From NCBI RefSeq assembly GCF_011044995.1, contig NZ_JAAKZW010000003.1, positions 1-64,000 of the forward strand: a stretch of 64,000 nucleotides of DNA. The letters run 5' to 3'. How positions within the stretch are numbered: the stretch's first letter is position 1; every line of letters begins with the position of its first letter. The notes under the pieces were generated by a model, which was given only the letters and a program-made list of their open reading frames with translations, was not told the DNA's origin and did not search any database. Made by a program: the position numbers and the translations under genes. Below, in pieces: positions 9,272 through 16,949 of this stretch. The stretch is from Streptomyces mesophilus (GTDB lineage: Bacteria > Actinomycetota > Actinomycetes > Streptomycetales > Streptomycetaceae).

Positions 9272-9847
9272 GTGCCGGAGAGAACCCAGGAGTTCGGGAA
9301 ATACGGTGCCCGTGGGGCCAAGGGCAGTGAGCTGGTGGGCCGCAAACTCGATGACCTCGCCGGCTATTTCGCCACCCCCGTCACCGCCCCCCGCGGTCTG
9401 ATGGCACGCCTGCACTATCTGACCCGAACTGCCAACGCCCGCAATGCCGCCCGCGCCGCGGGCCTGACCGTCACCGACCGCACCCTTAAGGCTTGGCTGG
9501 ACGGGAAACGCAGCCCCAGCGCTCGTAACCTGCAGAAGATCGAGGCCGTTTATCGCACGGTGCGCCGCCACAACGTCGCCGCGCATCTCCTCAAGCGCCT
9601 CAACCGTGCGGGGCGCGGCACGCGAGTGGAGATCCACCCGCTCAACCAGTCCGGCGTCAGTCGCCCCCAGCAGCGCGTTGTTCCGTTCCGCGACATGAAC
9701 GTGCGGCGCTGGGACGCGATCGTCGCGGCGTGGGCGGCCGGCGACGCGGCAGGCCTGGATACGGCGTGGACGGACCACGTCCTGCCCGATCTGGGCAGCG
9801 AATACGGCGCGTACGAGTACTGCACCGCGATCGGCTTCGCCGCATAA
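9272..9847 (+). CDS. HTH DNA-binding protein, Tpg-like
   Basis: Basic protein of 191 aa. Residues about 40-105 form a helical region with a recognisable HTH (AARAAGLTVTDRTLKAWLDGKRSPSARNLQKI) followed by another basic helical stretch (YRTVRRHNVAAHLL). The order HTH then basic region, and the length, resemble Tpg, the terminal protein capping linear Streptomyces replicons, and also small plasmid-borne HTH proteins. The likeness is at pattern level only. The start is uncertain: GTG at 9272 is used because no later start has a good ribosome binding site. The C-terminus is acidic and aromatic (GSEYGAYEYCTAIGF). Neighbours are a pseudogene and a Tat-secreted protein, so context gives no function. 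Confidence 0.6.
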   Translation: MPERTQEFGKYGARGAKGSELVGRKLDDLAGYFATPVTAPRGLMARLHYLTRTANARNAARAAGLTVTDRTLKAWLDGKRSPSARNLQKIEAVYRTVRRHNVAAHLLKRLNRAGRGTRVEIHPLNQSGVSRPQQRVVPFRDMNVRRWDAIVAAWAAGDAAGLDTAWTDHVLPDLGSEYGAYEYCTAIGFAA

Positions 9848-9950
9848 CGAGTCGCGAAATCACGCATGCCCGTGCCGGTCGCGGGCGATTGCCGCTCGCA
9901 TCGACAAGCGTGGTTACGTCTTCCTCGCACTGCCACCGCCTCGGCCGGGG

Positions 9951-10655
9951 TCAGGCGCGCCACACCTCGGCCGCGGCGAGGAACGCCGATGACGACGGGC
10001 GGTCCGGAGTTCCTCCCCGACTGATCTCGCCAGGCTGGATACGGCCGTCGACGACTGCTCGGGCTCGTCCGCACGGGCCGAGCACCAGGCTCAGGCTGTG
10101 CTCCACGCCGCCCAGTGGGAACTGGTCGGTGGCGAAGGCGCGCCGGTCGAGCACCTCGGCCATGCGTACGTCGATGCCTCCGCCCCGAGCCTGCAACCCG
10201 GACGCGAGGTCGAGCCGAACCTGGACCGTGGACCGGTGGAATCGGGGGGACGGCCAGGGCAGGCCTTCGAGTTCGGGGAAGTGGCGGACGAAGTGATCGG
10301 CCAGCCAGAGCGCGAGGTGCGGGTCCTCCCCGACGACCCTCACTCCGTCCGGCCGCCAGAGCACTAGAGCGTTCCCCGCGCCATGGGTGGACCACTCCAC
10401 CTGCCAGGTGGAGACGTAGGCCGTGCATGAGCCCGACGTGTCGAAGAGCTGGAGGCCGGGGTTGGCGCCGACCAGAATCGGCTTGCGCAGTGCGGGATTG
10501 CTGTCCGGAGCGTCGTCGGCTGCCGACGCCGGGGCAGCTGTGGCCAGGAGCCCCATCGCGCCGAGGGCCGTGCCAACGCGCATGATGCCGCGTCGGCTGA
10601 CGGCGGCGGAAGGCCGGCTGAGGTCGGAGTTCATCGGGGTTCGGCGGGAGCTCAA
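9951..10655 (-). CDS. Tat-exported hypothetical protein
   Basis: A 234-aa protein with a twin-arginine signal peptide: SRRGIMRVGTALGAMGLLAT ending at an AxA site near PASAADD. The mature part has no family I recognise; it is rich in Trp, His and Arg (WLADHFVRHFPELEGLPWP) and contains segments LVLWRPDGVRVVGED and GGIDVRMAEVLDRRAF. The start is probably TTG at 10655, four bases after GAGGAGG; an in-frame ATG at 10634 lacks a ribosome binding site but is possible. It is divergent from the ArsR-type regulator at 10781, with a candidate operator between them, so it may be that regulator's target. Confidence 0.7.
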   Translation of the reverse strand: MSSRRTPMNSDLSRPSAAVSRRGIMRVGTALGAMGLLATAAPASAADDAPDSNPALRKPILVGANPGLQLFDTSGSCTAYVSTWQVEWSTHGAGNALVLWRPDGVRVVGEDPHLALWLADHFVRHFPELEGLPWPSPRFHRSTVQVRLDLASGLQARGGGIDVRMAEVLDRRAFATDQFPLGGVEHSLSLVLGPCGRARAVVDGRIQPGEISRGGTPDRPSSSAFLAAAEVWRA

Positions 10656-10724
10656 GGCGCCTCCTCGGTCGTGGGGACACGGTCGCGGATCACCATGCGG
10701 TGGGGGCGGCAGTGGCTTCCATGC

Positions 10725-10742
10725 ATTCGAGGCTCTTCGAAT
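10725..10742. promoter_or_regulatory. inverted repeat, candidate ArsR operator
   Basis: ATTCGA-N6-TCGAAT, a perfect 6+6 inverted repeat in the gap between the divergent Tat-protein and ArsR genes, 39 bases upstream of the ArsR start. Size and symmetry fit an ArsR-family site; binding is inferred. Confidence 0.55.
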
Positions 10743-10780
10743 CCATCAGCCCGTCCCGGCGGCGATGGGACACTCCCGGG

Positions 10781-11863
10781 ATGGCGATGAGGGTGCTGCT
10801 GGACGCACGGGCTTGGAGCAGATCGCGGTTTGCCACGTCCGCGGCCATGGAGGTTCTCGGCGTGCTGCGGCACCGCGGCCGGCACCCGGCCGCTCACGCT
10901 CGGGAGTGGCATGCGCGTGCCCGGCGGGCACTACCGCCGGGGCAGTGGGCGCTGTTGGAGGCTCTGGTGCCCGCCGATCACAGCTACGCCCCGGACTTCC
11001 TGACACCTGTGCCGCGCCACGGCGAGTCGATGCCGGACGTGGCTGCCCGTATCGCGGCGACCCCGGGCGAGGAGGTCGACTACCAGCTCGACATCGCGAT
11101 ACGTGGCCGGCATGTGTGGCCCCACGTCCTCGCGCTGCATGGGAGCGAGGCAACCTACGAGCGGTGGCGGCGACCGATGCCCCCGGCGCTTGCGCGGGTG
11201 GCACGCGACGGTGGTGCCGCTGTGGCGACTGCTGCCGCCGAAGCGATGGCGACCCTGTTCGAGTCCGTACTGGCACCGGACTGGCCACGGGTCCGAGCGG
11301 TACTGGATGCCGACATCAGCCACCGTGCCGACCGGATGGCCGCGCACGGCGCGGCGGCGGTACTCGACGATCTCGGCGAGCGGATGCGGTGGACAGGCAC
11401 CGAACTCGTACTGGAGCGCACCTACTCCGGGATCATCGACTGGGCTGACGAAGGAGTGCTCTTCGTGCCGACCACGACGCACGTCGGCCCGGTGCTGTTC
11501 GCTGCCGAACGTCCGCACACGCCGGTGCTGTTCTATCGGGCGCGCGGCATCGGCGCTCTCGGGGAGCGCCCGGCGGGTGCGGAGGAGTCGGCACTGACGG
11601 GACTCGTGGGCGTGACCAGGGCCGCGTTGCTGACCACGCTCGACGTGCCCGCGTCCACGCTTGAGTTGAGCCGCAGGACCGGCTGGAGCAGCGCGACCGT
11701 GTCGTACCACCTCGGCATTCTGCTGCGGGCGGGACTGGTCGACCGCCACCGCCGAGGTCGCGTGGTCCGTTACGGAAGGACCGACCTCGGGACAGCGCTC
11801 GCAACAACATCGGCGCAAGAACAGACGTCCCGTGCCGCGCAGGCGCCTACTGCGATCCGGTGA
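10781..11863 (+). CDS. ArsR-family winged-helix regulator with large N-terminal domain
   Basis: A 360-aa regulator. The C-terminus carries the winged helix: LVGVTRAALLTTLDVPASTLELSRRTGWSSATVSYHLGILLRAGLV, then a basic wing HRRGRVVRYGRT. The first 250 residues form the long domain usually found with this subfamily (DUF5937-like), probably for ligand sensing or oligomerisation. The ATG at 10781 is preferred because the reading upstream is out of character; an ATG six bases further on is an alternative. No cysteine metal-binding pair is evident near the HTH, so metal sensing is unlikely. It is divergent from a Tat-exported protein and shares the ATTCGA-N6-TCGAAT repeat with it. Confidence 0.85.
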   Translation: MAMRVLLDARAWSRSRFATSAAMEVLGVLRHRGRHPAAHAREWHARARRALPPGQWALLEALVPADHSYAPDFLTPVPRHGESMPDVAARIAATPGEEVDYQLDIAIRGRHVWPHVLALHGSEATYERWRRPMPPALARVARDGGAAVATAAAEAMATLFESVLAPDWPRVRAVLDADISHRADRMAAHGAAAVLDDLGERMRWTGTELVLERTYSGIIDWADEGVLFVPTTTHVGPVLFAAERPHTPVLFYRARGIGALGERPAGAEESALTGLVGVTRAALLTTLDVPASTLELSRRTGWSSATVSYHLGILLRAGLVDRHRRGRVVRYGRTDLGTALATTSAQEQTSRAAQAPTAIR

Positions 11864-12676
11864 CCGCTGCGTTGCCAATGATCGAGGTCGACTATCTTCT
11901 GGCCTCGCTCACAGAAATCTATGTTGGCCAGAGTAGACATTGGGCGCCGATCCACGTATGGTTTCTCTCGTAGATGAGATCGAGCAAGCCCGGCAGGGAC
12001 GAACTGCGGGGCAGTTGTACCCGCAGTTGCAGTACGCAGGACGGTTCGGTGGTGGAGTTTCGAAGCCAGGGTGGTTGTCGGACGGCGACGGGACTGACGA
12101 CCGGACCGGGTGGCCCGCAGGGATCAGGGGCCGCCATAGGCAAGACCGCAGGTGGCAGTACCCGTAAGTGCAGTGCGCAGTACCCAGCAGTGAGTCAGTG
12201 AGCAGCACCTCGTGTGAAGGCGTCGGCTGCGGACGCGCGCACCGGGAAGTTCGGCAGTGGGGTTCCAAGCCAGAGCAGACGCAGGACGGGCAACGGGGCT
12301 GGCTGCCGAAGAGTGGCGCTACCGCAGGCCACTGAGCAGTACGTATCACCAGCAGTTCGCATCACCAGCAGTACGCAGGAAAGCAGTACCAGCAGTAGGC
12401 AAGTGATCGACCCCCAGAGGGAAGAAACGGAGGAGCCGAGCGCCATCAGGATCGCCCGGGTGGAAGCCTGAGCCCGGGTACCGCAGGACATCGATAGTGA
12501 GGTGGTCTCCGGTCAAGCAACCGCGATCCCAGCGCCCCCGAAGCCTTACAGGTCGGGTTGGCGGACGTAGATGGTCGGCGCAGTATCAGGGCCGACAGAT
12601 GGTGTAGTAGTTCCTCCGGGGCCCGGGTGCCGTATGGCACCCGGGCCCCTCCGCGCGTTTGCATAGAGAGGTGCAA
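11864..12676. repeat. gene-free region with dispersed GCAGT repeats
   Basis: About 800 bases without a convincing gene. Between 12011 and 12585 the pentamer GCAGT occurs 14 times on the plus strand, often as GCAGTAC, and the 12-mer ATCACCAGCAGT occurs twice at a 16-base interval (12345-12356 and 12361-12372). Short open frames exist on both strands but none has a ribosome binding site plus plausible composition. The stretch ends in a strong hairpin at 12618-12649. It could be a structured RNA, a protein-binding array or decayed DNA. Confidence 0.5.
12618..12649. terminator. strong hairpin terminator
   Basis: A perfect 14-base stem GGGGCCCGGGTGCC with a GTAT loop, 28 bases before the MerR-type start codon. 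It would end any transcript from the GCAGT-rich region, or act as an attenuator in the MerR leader. Confidence 0.75.
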
Positions 12677-13015
12677 GTGACAGCTGACGACTCGTTCGAG
12701 CGGCTCGATGATGACGACTACCCCGCCTACACGATGGGCCGGGCCGCCGAGATGCTCGGCACCACGCAAGGTTTCCTGCGCGCCATCGGAGAGGCGCGCC
12801 TGATCACACCGCTGCGTTCCGCCGGCGGCCACCGGCGCTACTCCCGCTACCAGTTGCGCATCGCCGCCCGGGCCCGCGAACTCGTCGACCAGGGCACCCC
12901 CATCGAGGCCGCCTGCCGCATCATCATCCTCGAGGACCAGCTCGAAGAAGCGCAGCGCCTCAACGCCGAATACCGCCACGCCGCAGAATCGGGGCACCCG
13001 GCGGCCGCCGGCTGA
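12677..13015 (+). CDS. MerR-family regulator
   Basis: Small regulator (112 aa). The winged HTH is at residues 15-65: YTMGRAAEMLGTTQGFLRAI then LITPLRSAGGHRRYSRYQL, a typical MerR wing. It ends in a helix (IILEDQLEEAQRLNAEYRHA) likely to be the dimerisation coiled coil, with no effector domain. Start: GTG at 12677 with GAGAGG seven bases upstream. It is followed by a cold-shock protein and a DEAD-box helicase, an arrangement I associate with Streptomyces cold-response loci, so a role in controlling that island is plausible. Ligand or signal unknown. Confidence 0.88.
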   Translation: MTADDSFERLDDDDYPAYTMGRAAEMLGTTQGFLRAIGEARLITPLRSAGGHRRYSRYQLRIAARARELVDQGTPIEAACRIIILEDQLEEAQRLNAEYRHAAESGHPAAAG

Positions 13016-13245
13016 ATATCTATGACGGCGAGACGAGAGTTTGACGCGCCGCGCGGACAGCGTGTGTGCCGCAGCGAACTGAGTGGAATCAAAAGGCCGT
13101 ACACGGGCTGCTACCGCATGCTACTGTCGATCTCAGGTTGCAGTCGTGGTTCCCAAAAAATTTAAACGCTGACATTGGCATTTTCTGCTGCGTAAAGCGT
13201 TTTGCATTTCCGGTCATCTTCCGGGCGGGGCATCATCGCGGCGAC

Positions 13246-13272
13246 CCGGTATCCGCGGATCGCGGATACCGG
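13246..13272 (+). promoter_or_regulatory. 12-bp hairpin in cold-shock mRNA leader
   Basis: CCGGTATCCGCG, loop GAT, then its exact complement, ending 26 bases before the ATG of the cold-shock gene and just upstream of its GGGAGAG ribosome binding site. The 283-base space before the gene fits a long cold-shock 5' leader. The hairpin could be an RNA structural switch, an attenuator or a DNA operator. Confidence 0.55.
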
Positions 13273-13298
13273 CGTACTGCCCCAAGGGAGAGTTCGAC

Positions 13299-13502
13299 AT
13301 GGCGTCTGGCACCGTGAAGTGGTTCAACCCGGCCAAGGGCTTCGGCTTCATCGAGCAGGACGGCGGCGGACCCGACGTGTTCGCCCACTTCTCGAACATC
13401 GCCGCCCAGGGCTTCCGTGAGCTGCTCGAAGGCCAGAAGGTCACCTTCGACATCGTGCAGAACCAGAAGGGCTCGACGGCCGAGAACATCGTTCCGGTCT
13501 GA
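13299..13502 (+). CDS. CspA-family cold-shock protein
   Basis: A 67-aa single cold-shock domain, the complete normal length. The RNP motifs are intact: [20 protein letters not shown] (contains KGFGFI) and DVFAHFSNI (RNP2 VFAHF), followed by [21 protein letters not shown]. These proteins bind single-stranded RNA or DNA and melt mRNA structure in the cytoplasm. GGGAGAG precedes the ATG by eight bases. A strong terminator follows. Its position before a DEAD-box helicase suggests joint duty in unwinding RNA at low temperature. Confidence 0.97.
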   Translation: MASGTVKWFNPAKGFGFIEQDGGGPDVFAHFSNIAAQGFRELLEGQKVTFDIVQNQKGSTAENIVPV

Positions 13503-13520
13503 CGCTCACACGCACTTCGT

Positions 13521-13558
13521 AGCTGGGGCCCGCATCCCTCGGGGTGCGGGCCCCAGCT
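13521..13558 (+). terminator. terminator after cold-shock gene
   Basis: A perfect 14-base stem AGCTGGGGCCCGCA with a 10-base loop, 18 bases after the stop codon. Confidence 0.85.
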
Positions 13559-13590
13559 GCGGACATTTCCTGCGGGTTTCTTTCACGTCG

Positions 13591-13604
13591 ATACGACGTC
13601 GTAT
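13591..13604. promoter_or_regulatory. palindrome upstream of DEAD-box gene
   Basis: ATACGACGTCGTAT, a perfect 14-bp palindrome in the gap between the cold-shock gene terminator and the helicase leader. It is a possible regulator site (the MerR gene lies upstream in this island); nothing further can be said. Confidence 0.4.
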
Positions 13605-13714
13605 TTCATCGCCCCGCGATCACCCGCGCATTGAATTCACTGCAAGCCTATTTTGCTTCCGCATGCTATTCGGCCCGTTCTCGGATTCTCTGCGCTGTTG
13701 TTTCGCTGCGTGAA

Positions 13715-13760
13715 TTCCTTGATACGTGAGGTCGAGTCCAGGCGCCGTATCAAGGAAAGG
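13715..13760 (+). promoter_or_regulatory. hairpin masking the DEAD-box gene ribosome binding site
   Basis: TTCCTTGATACG (13715-13726) is exactly complementary to 13746-13757, giving a 12-bp stem with a 19-base loop. The 3' arm contains the first six bases of the Shine-Dalgarno stretch AAGGAAAGG (13752-13760) of the helicase start at 13767. Folding would therefore hide the ribosome binding site. A structure that is translated only when melted or remodelled fits a cold- or stress-response helicase; the switch role is inferred. Confidence 0.6.
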
Positions 13761-13766
13761 TTCTGA

Positions 13767-15227
13767 ATGAACCCCGCACGTACGAACAGTCGCTCTTCCC
13801 GCAGCCGTTTCGGCTCGTCCACCCCGAGGCGCTCCGGGGGAGGGCAAGGCCGCCCCGGTGGGCAGGGCCGCAGGCCCGCGGCGGTGTCGGGTGAGTTCGC
13901 GCTGCCGAAGACGATCACTCCGGCGCTGCCCGCCGTCGAGGCGTTCGCCGACCTCGACATGCCCAAGCCGCTGCTGGCCGCGCTCACCGCGGAAGGGATG
14001 TCCGTCCCGTTCCCGATCCAGGGCGCGACCCTGCCGAACACCCTCGCGGGCCGTGACGTCCTCGGCCGGGGACGTACCGGGTCGGGCAAGACCCTCGCGT
14101 TCGGCCTGGCGCTGCTGGCCCGTACCGCCGGACAGCGCGCCGAGCCCGGCCAGCCGCTCGCCCTCGTCCTGGTGCCGACGCGCGAGCTGGCGCAGCAGGT
14201 GACCGACGCCCTTGCTCCCTACGCCCGTTCGGTCCGGCTGCGGCTGACCACCGTCGTCGGTGGAATGCCGATCCGCAGGCAGGTCAGCGCAATGCGCCGT
14301 GGCGTGGACGTCGTCGTCGCGACGCCGGGCCGCCTCAAGGACCTCATCGACCGGGGCGACTGCCGGCTGAACCAGGTCGCGATCACCGTCCTGGACGAGG
14401 CCGACCAGATGGCCGACATGGGCTTCATGCCCCAGGTCACCGCGCTCCTGAACCAGGTCCGTCCCGAAGGCCAGCGGATGCTGTTCTCGGCCACCCTCGA
14501 CCGCAACGTCGACCTCCTGGTCCGCCGCTACCTCACCGACCCGGTCGTGCACTCCGTCGACCCGTCCGCCGGCGCGGTCACCACGATGGAGCACCACGTC
14601 CTGCACGTCCACGGCGCCGACAAGCACCGTACGACGACCGAGATCGCGGCCCGCGAAGGCCGGGTGATCATGTTCCTGGACACCAAGCACGCCGTCGACC
14701 GGCTGACACAGGACCTGCTGAACAGCGGGGTGCGGGCCGCCGCCCTGCACGGCGGGAAGTCGCAGCCGCAGCGCACCCGGACCCTGACCCAGTTCAAGTC
14801 CGGGCATGTCACCGTGCTCGTCGCGACGAACGTCGCCGCGCGCGGCATCCACGTCGACAATCTCGACCTCGTCGTCAACGTGGACCCGCCCACCGACCAC
14901 AAGGACTACCTCCACCGTGGCGGCCGCACCGCACGGGCCGGCGAGTCCGGCAGCGTCGTCACCCTCGTCACGCCCGGCCAGCGTCGCGACATGACCCGCC
15001 TCATGGCCACCGCCGGCATCGTCCCGCAGACCACACAGGTCCGCTCCGGCGAAGCGGCCCTCAGCGAGATCACCGGCGCCCAGGCCCCGTCCGGCATCCC
15101 CGTCACGATCACCGCGCCGGTGGCCGAGCGGCGCCGGAGCAGCACGGCCTCCCGCGGCCGGCGCAGCCCCGCCTCGGCGGCCCGCCGCACGAGCACCCGG
15201 CGATCCTCCTTCGACGCGGCCGCCTGA
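13767..15227 (+). CDS. DEAD-box ATP-dependent RNA helicase
   Basis: RNA helicase (486 aa). Motifs in order: Q-motif region with FPIQGATLPNTLAGRD, motif I GRTGSGKT, Ia PTRELAQQ, Ib ATPGRLKDLI, motif II VLDEADQMADMGF (DEAD intact), motif III SAT, then RecA-2 motifs VATNVAARGIHV (V) and HRGGRTARAGESG (VI). The N-terminal 50 residues and the C-terminal 60 are basic and disordered (RRSSTASRGRRS), likely RNA-binding tails. ATG at 13767 with AAGGAAAGG upstream, partly inside a hairpin. Located between the cold-shock protein and a CBS protein; expected to remodel structured RNA during cold adaptation or ribosome assembly. Confidence 0.97.
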   Translation: MNPARTNSRSSRSRFGSSTPRRSGGGQGRPGGQGRRPAAVSGEFALPKTITPALPAVEAFADLDMPKPLLAALTAEGMSVPFPIQGATLPNTLAGRDVLGRGRTGSGKTLAFGLALLARTAGQRAEPGQPLALVLVPTRELAQQVTDALAPYARSVRLRLTTVVGGMPIRRQVSAMRRGVDVVVATPGRLKDLIDRGDCRLNQVAITVLDEADQMADMGFMPQVTALLNQVRPEGQRMLFSATLDRNVDLLVRRYLTDPVVHSVDPSAGAVTTMEHHVLHVHGADKHRTTTEIAAREGRVIMFLDTKHAVDRLTQDLLNSGVRAAALHGGKSQPQRTRTLTQFKSGHVTVLVATNVAARGIHVDNLDLVVNVDPPTDHKDYLHRGGRTARAGESGSVVTLVTPGQRRDMTRLMATAGIVPQTTQVRSGEAALSEITGAQAPSGIPVTITAPVAERRRSSTASRGRRSPASAARRTSTRRSSFDAAA

Positions 15228-15272
15228 GCACCGTTGCATCAGGAAGCCGGCCCATCTTCGCAGGAGGCACCA

Positions 15273-15677
15273 TTGACGCTGGATCAGATGCAACCCCGCC
15301 CGGCGAGAGCCATCCCCGTACCCCGGACGGTGACCGACACGATGGAACCGGCCGGACCCCAGGTCTGTGACGACATGACCGTCGAGGTGGCCCTGTCCCT
15401 CATGGTCGGCGCCCGCACCGAACACCTGCTCATCTGCGACAACGACGGCCTGTGCACCGGACTGGTGACCCAGGCTCAACTCACCGCGGTCCGTGACAGT
15501 TCCGCGTACACGGACCGCATCCAGCTCCGCGACATCCTCGACGACCGCGGGCCGTTCGCTTCGCCCGTGACCACGATGGCCGAAGCCGAGCACTCCATGC
15601 GCGACCGCAGCCTCGCCGCCCTGCCCGTCGTCGATGAGTACGGCAGCGCCCTGGGCATCCTCGCCTTTGCCCGCTGA
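15273..15677 (+). CDS. CBS-domain protein
   Basis: A 134-aa protein made of a pair of CBS motifs (VTDTMEPAGPQVCDDMTVEVALSLMVGARTEHLLICD... and LRDILDDRGPFASPVTTMAEAEHSMRDRSLAALPVVDE). Such pairs bind adenine nucleotides and usually regulate partners; here the domain stands alone. Start: TTG at 15273, chosen because AGGAGG lies seven bases upstream; ATG at 15288 is an alternative. It follows the helicase by 45 bases, so it is probably co-transcribed. Confidence 0.85.
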   Translation: MTLDQMQPRPARAIPVPRTVTDTMEPAGPQVCDDMTVEVALSLMVGARTEHLLICDNDGLCTGLVTQAQLTAVRDSSAYTDRIQLRDILDDRGPFASPVTTMAEAEHSMRDRSLAALPVVDEYGSALGILAFAR

Positions 15678-15725
15678 TCCCCTCAGCGCGGCGCCACCAT
15701 CCCCTTCTTCTCCCTGTGAGGCATC

Positions 15726-16037
15726 ATGCGTTGCGTCATCGCCCGCTTCCCGTTCGAGCTCACCAGAAGCGGAGTCCTGGAATCCATGAAGGGCATCAAG
15801 CCCGAGGAGGTCATCGGCGAGTCCGTGATCATCGGCCGCCGTACCTACCCGCTCAAGCAGGTCGGGCAGGTCATCACGCGCCAGGACCGCCGCGATTTCA
15901 GCGCCGGTGAAGTCCTGCGGGCCATGACCCGACTCGGGTTCACCTGCCGCGGCCTTTCCCAAACCGTCGCGCCCACCCGTGCCCTGAGCCCGTTGCAGAA
16001 CGCTTCCGCGCTGCTCGGCTCTCCGGCAGCCGTCTGA
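15726..16037 (+). CDS. small conserved protein of the cold-response island
   Basis: A 103-aa protein beginning MRCVIARFPFELTRSGVLES, with the stretch GESVIIGRRTYPLKQVGQVITRQDRRDFSAGEVLRAMTRLGFTC. I recall similar SCO-type proteins near cold-shock/helicase genes in Streptomyces but no assigned function. No membrane segment or signal peptide. GTGAGG precedes the ATG. The basic central part would suit a nucleic-acid partner, which is a guess. Confidence 0.75.
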   Translation: MRCVIARFPFELTRSGVLESMKGIKPEEVIGESVIIGRRTYPLKQVGQVITRQDRRDFSAGEVLRAMTRLGFTCRGLSQTVAPTRALSPLQNASALLGSPAAV

Positions 16038-16138
16038 CCGAACGGGCGGGCCCGAGCAGCTGGTTGTACGACGGTGAGGGTCCGACCGGTGGCGTGGGAG
16101 CCGACATGTGCCCCAAGCCCCGTGGCCCCGCGCGAGGT

Positions 16139-16948
16139 TCACGCGGGGTCCACGTGGTCACCTGCTTTGGAGCTCCACCGCGGTGACCGGCGTTCCCGCC
16201 AGGCCGCGGCGCCCTCTGCGGCGTCGTCGGTGCCGAGGAGTGCGAGATGGGCCTGAGTCTCTGCCCGTTCGACGGCGTCGGCGTCCAGGTCCGACCACAG
16301 CAGCCGTTTGCTGAGCGCGACCGAAGCGGGGTTGGCCTCGGCCGCCGTATCGCGGGCGAGCGCCAGTGCGGCGGGCAGCACGTCGGGGGCCGGCAGGGCG
16401 CGGCCGGCGATTCCGCGGTCGGCGGCCTCCCGGCCGGTCAGCGTCCGTCCGGTAAGGAGCAGCTCGGCGGCGACGGCGAGGCCGACCGCACGCCGCAGCG
16501 TGTAGTGGGACTGGCAGTCGCCGATCATGCCGCGCCGTACCTGCGGCACGGCCAGTTTGGCGTCCTCCGCGACGAACCTGACGTCGCACTGCAGCGCGAC
16601 GGTGAGCCCGATGCCGATCGCGTGACCGTTCATCGCCGCGATCATCAGCTTGCGCACGCGCCAGGCCGGCGGCTGCACGGGAGACGCGGTGAAGTCGCCC
16701 TTGGGCGCATCGAAGGCGCCCGCCTGTGCGGAGAGGTCGGCACCGGCGCAGAAGGCACGGCCGGCACCGGTGAGGACGACGGCCCGTACGGCGTCGTCGG
16801 TGTCGCAGCGGCGATAGGCGGCGCCCAGGGCACGCAGGGTGGAGCCGGACAACGCGTTCAGGCGCGTTGGTCCGTCGAGCGTGATCACGGCGACGCCGGT
16901 CGAGTCGACGTCGACGCGGACTTCGGTCACGTCACCCACGTCACCCAC
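16139..16948 (-). CDS. enoyl-CoA hydratase/isomerase family protein
   Basis: Crotonase-fold protein (269 aa). Diagnostic parts are the N-terminal strand pair VAVITLDGPTRLNALSG, the oxyanion region AFCAGADLSAQ and MNGHAIGIGLTVALQCDVRFVAEDAKLAVPQVRRGMIGD. The position of the usual catalytic Glu in the A-G-G-G-x-G-E block reads differently here, so hydratase activity is not assured. The start lies in a run of three GTGGGTGAC repeats that overlaps the stop of the LLM gene; I place it at GTG 16948, eight bases after GGGAGG, but 16957, 16939 and 16930 are also possible. It is the third gene of the TetR-LLM-ECH unit, probably acting on an acyl-CoA in lipid or sterol-like breakdown. Confidence 0.88.
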   Translation of the reverse strand: MGDVGDVTEVRVDVDSTGVAVITLDGPTRLNALSGSTLRALGAAYRRCDTDDAVRAVVLTGAGRAFCAGADLSAQAGAFDAPKGDFTASPVQPPAWRVRKLMIAAMNGHAIGIGLTVALQCDVRFVAEDAKLAVPQVRRGMIGDCQSHYTLRRAVGLAVAAELLLTGRTLTGREAADRGIAGRALPAPDVLPAALALARDTAAEANPASVALSKRLLWSDLDADAVERAETQAHLALLGTDDAAEGAAAWRERRSPRWSSKAGDHVDPA

Positions 16949-16949
16949 G

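Noticed and set aside
13620-16142. 840-aa minus-strand open frame opposite the DEAD-box and CBS genes
   Set aside because: It mirrors well-supported plus-strand genes; its composition is the Gly/Val/Asp/Arg-rich antisense type, with no domain and no ribosome binding site.
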